Numbered from the stretch's first letter, positions 1 to 10,079 are shown. The stretch: 64,000 nt of DNA from an uncultured Candidatus Melainabacteria bacterium (GCA_934754505.1 CAKVIE010000001.1:62001-126000), one strand, 5' to 3'. The notes: generated by a model from the sequence alone, not told the origin. Translations and numbers: made by a program.

Positions 1-2
1 CG

Positions 3-2060
3 TCACATTACGGAAGACTTTGTCCGATTGAAACTCCTGAAGGACCGAACGCAGGTTTGATAAGCTCACTTGCAACTCACGCAAAGGTTAATGATTACGG
101 CTTTATTGAAACACCTTACTTTGTTGTAAAAGACGGAAAGGTTACAGATGAAGTTCACTATATGTCAGCAGACGAAGAAGAAAACTTCCGTGTTGCCCCC
201 GGTGATATCACTTTGAACAAAGATAGAACTATTAAGGCAAAACAAGTTCCTGTTCGTTATAAATCAGAATTTACGGTTGACGATTCAAGCAAAGTTGACT
301 ATGTCGGTGTATCACCTATTCAAATCATTTCGGTTGCTACATCAGTAATTCCGTTTATCGAACACGATGATGCTAACCGTGCCTTGATGGGTTCAAACAT
401 GCAACGTCAAGCTGTTCCGCTTTTGATAACAGACAGACCTGTTGTTGGTACCGGACTTGAAAAAAGAGCCGCTAAAGACTCGGGCATGGTTGTTGTATCA
501 GAAGTTGACGGTGTAGTTGACAGAGTTGTCGGTGAAGAAGTTACTATTAAGGATAAAGCAGGTAAGCTCCACAGATATCAGCTTATGAAATACGTGAGAA
601 GCAACCAAGATACATGTATTAACCAAAGACCTATCGTAACGGTCGGTCAGGAAATAAAAGCAGGTGATGTACTTGCAGATGGTGCTTCAACACACTTTGG
701 AGAACTTTCATTAGGTAAAAACGTTTTAGCAGCGTACATGCCTTGGGAAGGATATAACTTCGAAGATGCTATCTTGATTTCGGAAAGATTGGTTCAAGAT
801 GACGTATTCACATCAGTTCACATTGAAAAATTGGAAATTGATGCTCGTCAAACAAAATTAGGACCTGAAGAAATTACAAGAGAAGTTCCGAACGTTTCTG
901 AAGATTCACTTCGTCACTTAGATGAAAGAGGTATCGTAAGAATCGGTGCAAGAGTATATGCAGATGATATTCTTGTTGGTAAAGTAACACCGAAAGGTGA
1001 ATCTGAACATCCGCCTGAAGAAAAACTGTTAAGAGCAATTTTTGCTGAAAAAGCAAGAGATGTAAAAGATAATTCACTTCGTGTACCTCACGGAGAAGGC
1101 GGTAGAGTTGTCGATGTTAAGGTATTCGACAGAGAAAAAGGCGACGAATTGCCGCCCGGAGCAAATACCGTAATCAGAGTTTACATTGCTCAAAAACGTA
1201 AAGTTTCGGTAGGTGATAAACTTTCAGGACGTCACGGTAACAAAGGTATCGTATCAAGAATATTGGCAAGAGAAGATATGCCGTTTTTACCTGACGGAAC
1301 TCCGCTTGATATCGTACTTAACCCGCTTGGTGTACCTTCACGTATGAACGTAGGTCAAACTTATGAATGTTTGCTTGGTTTGGCATCATATTTGACAGGT
1401 AATTATTATGAATCTCCTTCATTTGATGAAATGTACGGTGAAAACCAATCGGAAAAAGCAACAAAAGCAGAACTTTTAAGAGGTATTAAAGAATCAGGCT
1501 GTGATTGGGTCGGAGAAGACGGTAAGGTTTACCTTATAGACGGAAGAACCGGTGAACCGTTTGATCAACCTGTTGCTGTCGGACTTATTTACTTCTTGAA
1601 ATTAGTTCACCTTGTAGATGATAAAATTCACGCAAGAAGCACAGGACCTTATTCACTTGTAACGCAACAGCCGTTGGGTGGTAAGGCACAATTCGGCGGT
1701 CAAAGATTCGGAGAAATGGAAGTATGGGCACTTGAAGCATACGGTGCAGCATACACATTACAAGAAATGTTGACTATCAAATCAGATGATGTAAACGGTC
1801 GTTCGAGAGCTTATGAAGCAATCGTAAAAGGTGATAATATCCCAAGACCGGGAATTCCGGAATCATTCAAGGTACTCGTAAGAGAATTACAAAGTATCGG
1901 TTTGGATATTACGGTAGCGAAGAAGAACGGAGAAGAAGTAAATCTTATGTCTGATGCAGACGATATAAGAAAACCTGCTCAAAAGAGAGTTCTTTCGGAT
2001 ATGGATTCCGATTTGTTAAATATCAATTTCTTTGAAACACCGAGTTCGTTCAAGGAATAA
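3..2060 (+). CDS. rpoB: RNA polymerase beta subunit, 5'-truncated by window edge
   Basis: Core catalytic subunit of RNA polymerase. The reading frame is open from base 3, so the gene enters from the left. The first visible residues include HYGRLCPIETPEGPNAGL, which matches the second rifampicin-region segment of RpoB, so roughly the N-terminal half lies outside the window. The Ala in PNAGLI (Ile in E. coli) is the usual cyanobacterial form. Further hallmarks are NVLAAYMPWEGYNFEDAI, the KRKVSVGDKLSGRHGNKG block, and the C-terminal GGKAQFGGQRFGEMEVWALE segment that interacts with beta'. The next gene, rpoC1, starts 20 bases downstream, giving the classical rpoBC order. The apparent TTG start at 57 is internal and not a true start. 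Confidence 0.98.
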   Translation, partial: SHYGRLCPIETPEGPNAGLISSLATHAKVNDYGFIETPYFVVKDGKVTDEVHYMSADEEENFRVAPGDITLNKDRTIKAKQVPVRYKSEFTVDDSSKVDYVGVSPIQIISVATSVIPFIEHDDANRALMGSNMQRQAVPLLITDRPVVGTGLEKRAAKDSGMVVVSEVDGVVDRVVGEEVTIKDKAGKLHRYQLMKYVRSNQDTCINQRPIVTVGQEIKAGDVLADGASTHFGELSLGKNVLAAYMPWEGYNFEDAILISERLVQDDVFTSVHIEKLEIDARQTKLGPEEITREVPNVSEDSLRHLDERGIVRIGARVYADDILVGKVTPKGESEHPPEEKLLRAIFAEKARDVKDNSLRVPHGEGGRVVDVKVFDREKGDELPPGANTVIRVYIAQKRKVSVGDKLSGRHGNKGIVSRILAREDMPFLPDGTPLDIVLNPLGVPSRMNVGQTYECLLGLASYLTGNYYESPSFDEMYGENQSEKATKAELLRGIKESGCDWVGEDGKVYLIDGRTGEPFDQPVAVGLIYFLKLVHLVDDKIHARSTGPYSLVTQQPLGGKAQFGGQRFGEMEVWALEAYGAAYTLQEMLTIKSDDVNGRSRAYEAIVKGDNIPRPGIPESFKVLVRELQSIGLDITVAKKNGEEVNLMSDADDIRKPAQKRVLSDMDSDLLNINFFETPSSFKE

Positions 2061-2080
2061 GTAAAGGAGACTAATAAATA

Positions 2081-3796
2081 ATGTCCACAAGTATAGATTA
2101 TTTTGATTATATAAGAATCAGCATAGCATCTCCGGAGAGAATTCTTAAATGGTCTTACGGTGAGGTATCCAAACCTGAAACCATTAACTATAGAACGTTA
2201 AAACCTGAAAGAGACGGTTTGTTCTGTGAAAGAATTTTTGGACCTACAAAGGACTGGGAATGTTATTGCGGAAAATATAAACGTGTTCGTCACAAAGGTA
2301 TCATTTGTGAACGATGCGGTGTTGAAGTTACAGATTCAAAAGTAAGACGTCACAGAATGGGTCACATTAAACTCGCTGCACCTGTCAGCCATATTTGGTT
2401 TTTGAAAGGTATTCCGAGTTATTTAGGCTTACTTCTTGATATGACGCTTAAAGATTTGGAACAGGTAATTTACTTCAACAGCTATGTAGTTATAGACCCT
2501 GCTGACAGTGACTTCAAGAAATTCCAATTATTATCAGAAGATGAATATGAAGAATTTATTATGGAGCATGAAGAAAGTGCATTAAGAGTAGGTATCGGTG
2601 CAGAAGCGATTAAAGAACTTTTAGGCGAAATCGTTTTGACAGATGCTGCAGCACAAATCAGAGGCGAACTTGAATCAGCAGGCGGATCAGTTCAAAGAAA
2701 AGCTAAATTAATAAAGAGATTAAGACTTGTTGAATCATTAATTGCAAGCAATACAGATCCGACATGGTTGATTATGGATGTATTGCCTGTAACTCCTCCG
2801 GATTTAAGACCTATGGTTCAATTAGACGGCGGCAGATTTGCAACATCAGACTTGAACGATTTGTACAGACGTGTTATCAACAGAAATAACCGTTTACAAA
2901 GACTTCTTGAAATGGGAGCTCCCGAAATCATTGTAAGAAACGAGAAACGTATGTTACAAGAAGCGGTAGATGCTCTTATCGATAACGGAAGACGTGGAAG
3001 AACGGTAGTCGGACCTAATAACAGACCTTTGAAATCATTAAGCAATATTATCGAAGGTAAACAAGGTCGTTTCAGACAAAACCTTTTGGGTAAACGTGTT
3101 GACTACTCAGGTCGTTCGGTTATTGTTGTCGGTCCTCAATTAAGTCTTAACCAATGCGGTTTGCCTAAAGAAATGGCAATCGAACTTTTCAAACCGTTTG
3201 TAGTAAATAAACTTATCGAAAGAGGACATGTTCAAAACATCAAATCAGCTAAAAAGAAAATTGAACGTTCAGATCCGGTCATCTGGGATATCTTGGAAGA
3301 GGTAATCGAAGGACACCCTGTAATGTTGAACCGTGCTCCTACACTTCACAGACTTGGTATTCAAGCATTTGAACCGAAATTGGTTGAAGGAAGGGCAATT
3401 CAGTTGCACCCGTTGGTATGTACGGCATTCAACGCCGACTTCGACGGTGACCAAATGGCTGTTCACGTTCCTTTGTCAATCGAAGCACAAGCTGAAGCAA
3501 GAATGTTGATGCTTGCGACGAACAACATATTGGCACCTGCAACAGGTAAGCCGATTATCACTCCGTCACAAGATATGGTTCTCGGAATGTATTATTTGAC
3601 ATTGATGAAGAATGACGAATCAGATACATTACATTATTTCTATAACTATGATGATGCTATTTCGGCATATGATTGCGGTGTAATTAAGCTGCATGAAAAA
3701 ATTGTAGTTCGTGATGAAAACAATAAGAGATTTGAAACTACGGTCGGAAGAATTATTTTCAACGAAACCGTAAGAAAATCATTATTATCGACGTAG
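2081..3796 (+). CDS. rpoC1: RNA polymerase subunit gamma (N-terminal part of split beta')
   Basis: N-terminal part of the beta' subunit (571 aa), carrying the catalytic Mg site. The zinc ribbon is visible near the N-terminus (CYCGKYK, then CERCGVEV). The catalytic NADFDGDQMAVH loop lies about four fifths of the way along. The protein stops soon after this point, in the TVGRIIFNE segment, where the single beta' of most bacteria continues. The rest is encoded by the next gene. A split here is typical of Cyanobacteria and relatives, so this is not a frameshift: rpoC2 has its own ribosome-binding site and start 22 bases on. The start has a good Shine-Dalgarno (AAAGGAG) 20 bases after rpoB. Confidence 0.97.
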   Translation: MSTSIDYFDYIRISIASPERILKWSYGEVSKPETINYRTLKPERDGLFCERIFGPTKDWECYCGKYKRVRHKGIICERCGVEVTDSKVRRHRMGHIKLAAPVSHIWFLKGIPSYLGLLLDMTLKDLEQVIYFNSYVVIDPADSDFKKFQLLSEDEYEEFIMEHEESALRVGIGAEAIKELLGEIVLTDAAAQIRGELESAGGSVQRKAKLIKRLRLVESLIASNTDPTWLIMDVLPVTPPDLRPMVQLDGGRFATSDLNDLYRRVINRNNRLQRLLEMGAPEIIVRNEKRMLQEAVDALIDNGRRGRTVVGPNNRPLKSLSNIIEGKQGRFRQNLLGKRVDYSGRSVIVVGPQLSLNQCGLPKEMAIELFKPFVVNKLIERGHVQNIKSAKKKIERSDPVIWDILEEVIEGHPVMLNRAPTLHRLGIQAFEPKLVEGRAIQLHPLVCTAFNADFDGDQMAVHVPLSIEAQAEARMLMLATNNILAPATGKPIITPSQDMVLGMYYLTLMKNDESDTLHYFYNYDDAISAYDCGVIKLHEKIVVRDENNKRFETTVGRIIFNETVRKSLLST

Positions 3797-3818
3797 TGAA
3801 AAATTAAGGTGATAGAAA

Positions 3819-6800
3819 ATGGACACAATAAAAAGTAAAAATAAAAAGAATAACGTTGAGTTTATAAACGAGCAAATGAATAAAAAGTCACTTGCGAATT
3901 TGCTTGCTCAAATGTATCTTGAATGGGGCGGAGCTAAAACTGCTGATTTAGCAAATAACTTAAAGAACTTAGGTTATAAGTATGCTACGAAGGCAGGTAC
4001 TACGATTTCTATTGCAGACTTGTCAGTACCTCCTGTTAAAAAGCAACTTTTAGAAGAAGCTGAAGCAGAAATTGCAAAGTCAACAAACAGATATTTAAAG
4101 GGCGAAATCACAGAAGTTGAAAGATATACAAAGGTTATTGATACTTGGTCCGAAACAACGGCTAAGTTGACGGAAAACGTTGTATCAAACTTCGACAGAT
4201 TGAACTCGGTTTATATGATGGCGTTCTCCGGAGCAAGAGGTAACTTATCACAGGTATCACAGCTCGTCGGAATGAGAGGTTTGATGGCAGACGCACAAGG
4301 TCAAATTATTGACTTGCCGATTAAATCAAACTTCAAAGAAGGCTTAAGCGTAACTGAATACATTATTTCAAGTTACGGTGCAAGAAAAGGTCTTGTAGAT
4401 ACTGCGTTGAAAACAGCTGACTCAGGTTATTTGACAAGACGTTTGGTTGACGTTGCACAAGATGTAATCGTTAGAGATGTTGATTGCGGAACAGAACGCT
4501 ACATTAATATGAAGCCTATAATGGACGGTGACAAAGTTATCGTTCCTTTGATAGACAGACTTTTAGGCAGAACTGTTGCACAAGATATTGTTGATGAAAA
4601 CGGAAATGTTCTTATTGAAAAGAATACAACTTTAGACAGATATGATATTAAAAAGATTGCACATCTTAATTTACAAGAATTGAAGATGCGTTCTCCTTTG
4701 ACTTGTGAACTTGAATACGGTATATGCCAAAAATGTTACGGTTGGGCAATGACGACACAAAAAACAGTTGACGTCGGAGAAGCAATCGGTATTATCGCAG
4801 CTCAGTCAATCGGTGAACCTGGTACACAGCTTACAATGAGAACATTCCACACCGGTGGTGCTGTTGCCGTTAAAGGTGCTATGAAACACGTTGAAGCAAG
4901 CGACGACGGTGAAATTGTTTCTGACATTAAAACAAAAAATGAAAGAACAAGACACGGTGATGATGTAGTTGTATCTATTACTGAAGGCGAAATCGAACTT
5001 AAAACTGAAAAAAGAACATTCAAATACCATATTCCCGGACTTTCAAAAATCTTTGTAAAAAAAGGTGATAAAGTTAAAAAAGGTCAAATTTTGGCTGAAT
5101 ATGCACCTCAAAGTGCTGTTGACAGCAATCGTTTGACTGAAAAAGCAACAAAAGATATTACATCTGATTTATCAGGAGAAGTCAGATTTGAAGATTTCGT
5201 TGCAGATGAAAAGAAAGACAGACAAGGCAATGTTTCAAGAACCGCAAACAAAAACGGTATCATTTGGGTTTTAGGCGGCGACGTTTACAACCTTCCGGGT
5301 GGTTCAAAGATTCTTGTTGAAGATAAACAAAAAATCAAAACAGGTGAGAAACTTGCTGAAATAAATATTTCATCAGAACATGGCGGTGAAGTTCGAGTTG
5401 ATGATTCTTTGAAGATTGAAGAAGTTAAATTTGAAGGTAAGAAGATAAAGAAGATTGTTTCAGGTAAAGAATTGACAATTGTTATTGCTTCAATTATTCC
5501 TGCGAATGCAACATTTGAATCAACAAAGAAAGAACAAATTTGGACAGTTGAAGAAACCGGTGAAAAATACATCGTTAAATCACCTATCGATACAGTTGTT
5601 GAAAACGGTATGATTATTGCAGAACTTATCGATGATGAACATACAGTTTCATCAAGCGGTGAAATCAGATACAACGGTATTGAAGTTGATGAAAATCAAA
5701 TTATCACAAAAGCAGGTGAAGTAATTTTCATTCCTGATGAAATTCATCAGCTTTCAAATAAAGATTCATCATTGAAAATGGTTGAAACAGGTACGTTTGT
5801 AACAGCAGGTACAGAAGTTGTTAAAGATATTTATACAAATATTGACGGTATTGTTGAAATCAAAGAATTCAATGATTATATTCACGAAGTTGTAATTACC
5901 CCGGGTGAAATGTATTCAATCCCAATCAACGACTTGAAAGTTGAAGAAGGTGAGCTTATTGAAGCCGGAACTGTAATTGCTCCTAAAATCAAGGCGAAAG
6001 AATTATCAATCGTAACGATTATGGATTCAGATAATGACAATATTGATTTAGATGACACTGCTGAAGATGTTGAAGATGTTGCACTTGATGATGATGAATC
6101 AATGTCAAACAAGGTTGTACAAATCTTGGTAAGACCTGTTCAAAAATTCGAAATTAAACCCAAAGATGTTTCAATTAAATTTGAATCAACTGACGAATCA
6201 ATCGATATTGCTCCTGTAACACAACTCCAATACAAAGACGGACAAAGAGTTCGCAGCTTTGACGGAGCCGCTCTTACAAGAACAAGTTTAGTTCTTCAAA
6301 TGCAAGGCTACCTTGGTCACTTAAAAGGTATGGTTGAACTTGACAAGAACAATAATCTTAAAGTCGTTGTTCTCGAAACGTTAATCATCAGACGTGAAAT
6401 TGAAGGACAAGCAAAGACACTGCAATCAATGCAAACAGAATTGTTGGTTGAAAACGGTCAAATTATTGATTCAAAAACACCTGTTGCAAAAACGAGAGTT
6501 TTAGCAATCAATGATGGTGAAGTTAGTCTTAACACAGATGGTGAAGATGTCAGAAGATTACTTTTAGTTTCAGAAAATTATGAAGTAAAAATTCCTGTTA
6601 AATCATCAACTGTCAAAAAAGGCGAATTCGTCAAAATGGATTCAGTAATCGGAAAAGACGGTGAAACAACTTCCGTATCAGGTTTGGTTGTAGATACAAA
6701 CGGCGGAAATGTTACAATCAGAAACGGACGTCCGTATTTAATCAGCCCCGGTACAATGTTGCAAATCGGAAACGGTGCATTGGTACTCCGTGGTGATATG

Positions 6801-7664
6801 CTTGCAACATTAGTTTTCGAAAGACAAAAGACGGGTGATATCGTTCAAGGTTTGCCGAGAGTAGAAGAACTTTTGGAAGCAAGAAAACCGAAGGATTCAG
6901 CAATCGTTGCAGAATTTGAAGGTACTGCTGAAATCGTTATTGAAGATGAAGTACCGTACTTATATATCATCAATGAAACCGGCAGACACGAAATTAAATA
7001 TCCGATTGATTCAAGTATCGTAGTTAACAACGGTCAAAAAATTAATGTTGGTCAAGCATTAACAAGCGGTCCTATGAATCCTCACGATATTATCAGATTG
7101 AACGGTATTGAAGCAGCTCAACAATATCTTGTTGATGAAGTTCAACGAGTATATCGTTCACAAGGCGTTGAAATTGCAGATAAACACGTTGAAGTTATCG
7201 TAAGACAAATGACGAAGAAAGTTAAAGTTCTTGAGTCAGGCGATACGAAACTTCTTCCGGGTGAATTCCTTGAACTTAAAGAAATTGAAGCTGAAAATAA
7301 AGCAGTTGTCGAAGCAGGCGGTCAACCGGCAGTATTTGAATCTGTTTTATTAGGTATTACAAAGGCTTCTTTGAATACGGAAAGCTTCATTTCTGCAGCA
7401 TCATTCCAAGAAACGACAAGAATTTTGACAGAAGTTGCAGTCGATGGCAAGAAAGATATGCTCAGAGGCTTGAAAGAAAACGTTATTATCGGACGTTTAA
7501 TTCCTGCCGGCACAGGTTTCTATCATTTGACACATGCGTCAGAAGAAAAAGACATCGAAGCACAAAAACGAGCAGCACAAAAGAACAATGTTCGTAAGCC
7601 GTCGGCAATTCTTGAAGAAATTGAAGGAATGTTCGGCGCACCCGACTTTACTATTGAAGAATAG
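3819..7664 (+). CDS. rpoC2: RNA polymerase subunit beta' (C-terminal part of split beta')
   Basis: C-terminal part of beta' (1281 aa). Residues 1-110 match the segment after the catalytic loop. The second zinc site (CGTERY, later CELEYGICQKCYG) and the bridge-helix/trigger-loop entry IGIIAAQSIGEPGTQLTMRTFHTGG end near His344. The trigger loop does not close until QGLPRVEELLEARKPK near residue 1012, so about 650 residues are inserted. The insert is rich in repeated short beta-type segments with GE(I/V) turns, consistent with the tandem SBHM domains (SI3) of cyanobacterial RpoC2. The end carries the SFISAASFQETTRILTEVA block that contacts other core subunits. A Shine-Dalgarno-like AAGGTGA precedes ATG 3819, and a strong terminator follows the stop. 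Confidence 0.97.
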   Translation: MDTIKSKNKKNNVEFINEQMNKKSLANLLAQMYLEWGGAKTADLANNLKNLGYKYATKAGTTISIADLSVPPVKKQLLEEAEAEIAKSTNRYLKGEITEVERYTKVIDTWSETTAKLTENVVSNFDRLNSVYMMAFSGARGNLSQVSQLVGMRGLMADAQGQIIDLPIKSNFKEGLSVTEYIISSYGARKGLVDTALKTADSGYLTRRLVDVAQDVIVRDVDCGTERYINMKPIMDGDKVIVPLIDRLLGRTVAQDIVDENGNVLIEKNTTLDRYDIKKIAHLNLQELKMRSPLTCELEYGICQKCYGWAMTTQKTVDVGEAIGIIAAQSIGEPGTQLTMRTFHTGGAVAVKGAMKHVEASDDGEIVSDIKTKNERTRHGDDVVVSITEGEIELKTEKRTFKYHIPGLSKIFVKKGDKVKKGQILAEYAPQSAVDSNRLTEKATKDITSDLSGEVRFEDFVADEKKDRQGNVSRTANKNGIIWVLGGDVYNLPGGSKILVEDKQKIKTGEKLAEINISSEHGGEVRVDDSLKIEEVKFEGKKIKKIVSGKELTIVIASIIPANATFESTKKEQIWTVEETGEKYIVKSPIDTVVENGMIIAELIDDEHTVSSSGEIRYNGIEVDENQIITKAGEVIFIPDEIHQLSNKDSSLKMVETGTFVTAGTEVVKDIYTNIDGIVEIKEFNDYIHEVVITPGEMYSIPINDLKVEEGELIEAGTVIAPKIKAKELSIVTIMDSDNDNIDLDDTAEDVEDVALDDDESMSNKVVQILVRPVQKFEIKPKDVSIKFESTDESIDIAPVTQLQYKDGQRVRSFDGAALTRTSLVLQMQGYLGHLKGMVELDKNNNLKVVVLETLIIRREIEGQAKTLQSMQTELLVENGQIIDSKTPVAKTRVLAINDGEVSLNTDGEDVRRLLLVSENYEVKIPVKSSTVKKGEFVKMDSVIGKDGETTSVSGLVVDTNGGNVTIRNGRPYLISPGTMLQIGNGALVLRGDMLATLVFERQKTGDIVQGLPRVEELLEARKPKDSAIVAEFEGTAEIVIEDEVPYLYIINETGRHEIKYPIDSSIVVNNGQKINVGQALTSGPMNPHDIIRLNGIEAAQQYLVDEVQRVYRSQGVEIADKHVEVIVRQMTKKVKVLESGDTKLLPGEFLELKEIEAENKAVVEAGGQPAVFESVLLGITKASLNTESFISAASFQETTRILTEVAVDGKKDMLRGLKENVIIGRLIPAGTGFYHLTHASEEKDIEAQKRAAQKNNVRKPSAILEEIEGMFGAPDFTIEE

Positions 7665-7673
7665 GTTAATTAG

Positions 7674-7702
7674 GGCAGCAAATTTATTTTGCTGCCTTTT
7701 TT
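7674..7702 (+). terminator. Intrinsic terminator of the rpoB-rpoC1-rpoC2 operon
   Basis: Arms GGCAGCAAA and TTTGCTGCC form a 9-bp stem around a short T-rich loop, followed by six T. It lies 10 bases after the rpoC2 stop. Confidence 0.9.
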
Positions 7703-7729
7703 AATGAAATAGTGATGAAAGGAGCTTTG

Positions 7730-8194
7730 ATGAAGAAAATATTAATAACAGCCTTTTTATTTATGATGGCGATTATGCCTGCAAATGCGAAGGCAACTGC
7801 TGACCAAGTTAAATCTTTCTTTAATTCTTATGTTGCAGCGGCTAATAATTTTGATGAAAAATTATTTCAAAAGTATTACGTTCAAAAGCCGACAATTATA
7901 AGAGTTGTTGAGAAAAAAGACGGTACTAAGCAATCTGTAAACGTTCCTCTTAGTGTATATTTGAGTGAAGCTGCAAAGGGACGAAAAATAGGAAAACTTA
8001 CAGGATATAAAAATACATATTCAAACATAACGGTTGTTCCGTCTAAAAACGATTTTAAATTGAGTGCGATAAGACATCCGTCGCCGGGGGGTAAATATCC
8101 CGCATACTTTATAATCGGCGAGGACAGTCAAGGTCATCTTAAGATTAAAGTCGAGTCTATGAATACACCAAGACAAGAATTTTTGAAAAAATAG
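7730..8194 (+). CDS. Small exported protein of unknown function
   Basis: The product is 154 aa from the chosen start. It begins with a Sec signal peptide (MKKILITAFLFMMAIMPANAKA, probable cleavage after the ANA-KA region), so it should be periplasmic or surface-located. The start at 7730 is preferred over an in-frame ATG at 7712 because AAAGGAG lies just before 7730 and the signal peptide starts there. The mature part (DQVKSFFNSYVAAANNFDEKLFQKYY, then alternating beta-type segments) has the size and look of an NTF2-like fold, but no catalytic motif is visible and I do not recognise the family. It is monocistronic, with terminators on both sides. Confidence 0.75.
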   Translation: MKKILITAFLFMMAIMPANAKATADQVKSFFNSYVAAANNFDEKLFQKYYVQKPTIIRVVEKKDGTKQSVNVPLSVYLSEAAKGRKIGKLTGYKNTYSNITVVPSKNDFKLSAIRHPSPGGKYPAYFIIGEDSQGHLKIKVESMNTPRQEFLKK

Positions 8195-8197
8195 TTT

Positions 8198-8226
8198 AAA
8201 GGATCGGTTTATGACCGGTCCTTTTT
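8198..8226 (+). terminator. Intrinsic terminator
   Basis: AAAGGATCGGT pairs with ACCGGTCCTTT (one G-T wobble) around a short TTATG-type loop and is followed by a T-run. It closes the small exported protein gene. Confidence 0.85.
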
Positions 8227-8259
8227 AAAGATTTATAAAGAATAACCGACAATAAAAAT

Positions 8260-8895
8260 ATGTTCAATAAAAATTTTTATGAGAAATATGCACTTGCTTC
8301 GATGAAGTTTTTTTATGGAAAAGACTTAAAAAACTTCGTACATTCCGAGTGTCCGGATTTGCAGAATGAAAAAAACAGTATCGGAGTTGAAGTTACAAGA
8401 GGTATTTCTGAGTATGAGGGCAAATTTTCAAGATTAGCGATAGAATGCATGGAGAAAAATCTTCCGCTTGAAGAACGTTTTTCTAAGGCAAACAGAATGT
8501 TTCGTGACAATTTTTTAGGTGTAATTCATGAAAACAATGCGTTTGTAATAGCAGACCCTGAAAATGGCGATAATTCTTATGAGCTTCATATAAGGCAGAT
8601 TGTTGAAAAAATTAAAATCAAGGTTGATAAGTTAGAAAAATTATACAAAAAGTTTCAAACTAATAATTTGTACGTTTTTTCGGAATTTCCGCTGAAGTCA
8701 AAACATATATGGATTTTGGCTGATTTGTTGAATGCAGAGAATTTGGTACAATATGATTTATATTTTATAAATGCACTTGATAGAATTTATGTAATTAACA
8801 CAAAAGATAATTTTTCGTTCAAAAAATACAAATATACGGCAGCCGAACTTTGCAAATTTACAAAAATTGCCTCGAAAAATATAAAAATTCATTAA
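8260..8895 (+). CDS. Hypothetical cytoplasmic protein, possible nuclease-like fold
   Basis: 211 aa, no signal peptide and no membrane segment. I do not recognise the protein with certainty. Residues 28-55 (HSECPDLQNEKNSIGVEVTRGISEYEGKF, described here as CPDLQ, then IGVEVTR, then EGK) recall a family of short hypothetical proteins in mobile regions of Clostridia. Their ExT/ExK-like strand resembles PD-(D/E)xK nuclease cores, but this is a weak, by-eye resemblance. A lysine-rich helical middle and a C-terminal KKYKYTAAEL segment follow. No good Shine-Dalgarno precedes the ATG. Codon use resembles the neighbours, so recent transfer is not evident. Confidence 0.6.
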   Translation: MFNKNFYEKYALASMKFFYGKDLKNFVHSECPDLQNEKNSIGVEVTRGISEYEGKFSRLAIECMEKNLPLEERFSKANRMFRDNFLGVIHENNAFVIADPENGDNSYELHIRQIVEKIKIKVDKLEKLYKKFQTNNLYVFSEFPLKSKHIWILADLLNAENLVQYDLYFINALDRIYVINTKDNFSFKKYKYTAAELCKFTKIASKNIKIH

Positions 8896-8969
8896 TATTG
8901 TAAAGAATTTATAAAGGCACACTATCCTCGTGGTAAACTTAAAGTATAGGAAATATGAGGAGATTTATT

Positions 8970-10079
8970 ATGATACCTATTATGGATTCAAAAAAACAAT
9001 ATGAAAAAATCGGTGATAAACTTGAAGAAGCAGTAGTTGAAGTTATGCGTTCCGGTTCATATATTTTGGGCAAAAACAATAAGGCATTTGAAGAAGAAAT
9101 GGCAGCTTATTGCGGAACAAAATATGCAGTAGCCTTGAACTCGGGTACAGATGCACTTCACGTTGCTTTGAGAGCTTTAGATATAGGAAAAGGCGATGAA
9201 GTTATTACAACAGCTTTCACATTCGTTGCAACAACCGAAGCAATAGGTATCGTAGGTGCAAAACCTGTTTTTGCTGATATTAACAAAGACACATTTAACA
9301 TTGACCCTGACAAAATCGAAGAATTAATTACACCTAATACAAAGGCTATCATTCCTGTTCACCTCTACGGACAACCTTGTGAAATGGATAAAATCATGGA
9401 CATCGCAAAACGTCATAACTTGCACGTTATTGAAGATGCTTGCCAAGGTATCGGTTCAGAATACAAAGGTCAAAAAGTTGGTTCATTCGGAACATTTGGC
9501 TGCTTCAGCTTCTATCCGACTAAAAACCTCGGAACAATGGGTGATGGCGGTATGATAGTTACTAACGATGAAAAATTGCGTGATAGAGTTGTAGCACTCA
9601 GAAACCACGGTGGTGCTGTTCGTTACTACCACGATGAAATCGGTGTAAATTCAAGACTTGATGAAATTCAAGCAGCTATTTTGAGAGTAAAACTTCCTTA
9701 CATCAATGAATGGAACGCAGCAAGAAAAGCAAATGCTGAATATTACAACAAGTTGTTCGCTGATTGCGAAGATATTCAAACACCTGTTGAACTTCACGAT
9801 ACAAAATGTATTTATCACCAATACACGGTAAAAGTTCCTAACAGAGATAAAGTATTTGATATGATGAGAGAAAAGGGCATTGGTGTAATGCTTTATTACC
9901 CTGTACCGCTTCATATGCAAAAAGTTCACAAATATTTGAATATTCCTGAAAATTCACTTCCTAACACAGTTGAAGATACAAAAACGGTAATGTCACTTCC
10001 TATGTATCCTGAACTTTCAAATGAAGACCAAGAAACTGTTGCAAAAACATTAATCGAATGTGTTAAGGCTTGCAAATAG
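8970..10079 (+). CDS. DegT/DnrJ/EryC1-family PLP-dependent sugar aminotransferase
   Basis: The product is 369 aa, the normal length for the family. These enzymes transfer an amino group, usually from glutamate, to nucleotide-linked keto-sugars for surface glycans. Visible motifs are GSGSYILGKNN-type N-terminus, ALNSGTDALHVALRALDIGKGDEVIT, VIEDACQGIGSEYKG, and the PLP-binding lysine in SFYPTKNLGTMGDGG (Lys185). NSRLDEIQAAILRVKL closes the active site. The start at 8970 is chosen because GAGGAG lies 8 bases before it. The upstream ATG at 8955 overlaps that ribosome-binding site. The exact sugar substrate cannot be read from the sequence, and no sugar-nucleotide neighbours flank it. Confidence 0.9.
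   Translation: MIPIMDSKKQYEKIGDKLEEAVVEVMRSGSYILGKNNKAFEEEMAAYCGTKYAVALNSGTDALHVALRALDIGKGDEVITTAFTFVATTEAIGIVGAKPVFADINKDTFNIDPDKIEELITPNTKAIIPVHLYGQPCEMDKIMDIAKRHNLHVIEDACQGIGSEYKGQKVGSFGTFGCFSFYPTKNLGTMGDGGMIVTNDEKLRDRVVALRNHGGAVRYYHDEIGVNSRLDEIQAAILRVKLPYINEWNAARKANAEYYNKLFADCEDIQTPVELHDTKCIYHQYTVKVPNRDKVFDMMREKGIGVMLYYPVPLHMQKVHKYLNIPENSLPNTVEDTKTVMSLPMYPELSNEDQETVAKTLIECVKACK

Noticed and set aside
3790..3830. rpoC1/rpoC2 boundary as a frameshift or sequencing error
   Set aside because: rpoC2 has its own ribosome-binding site and start, and the split point matches the known cyanobacterial gene split.
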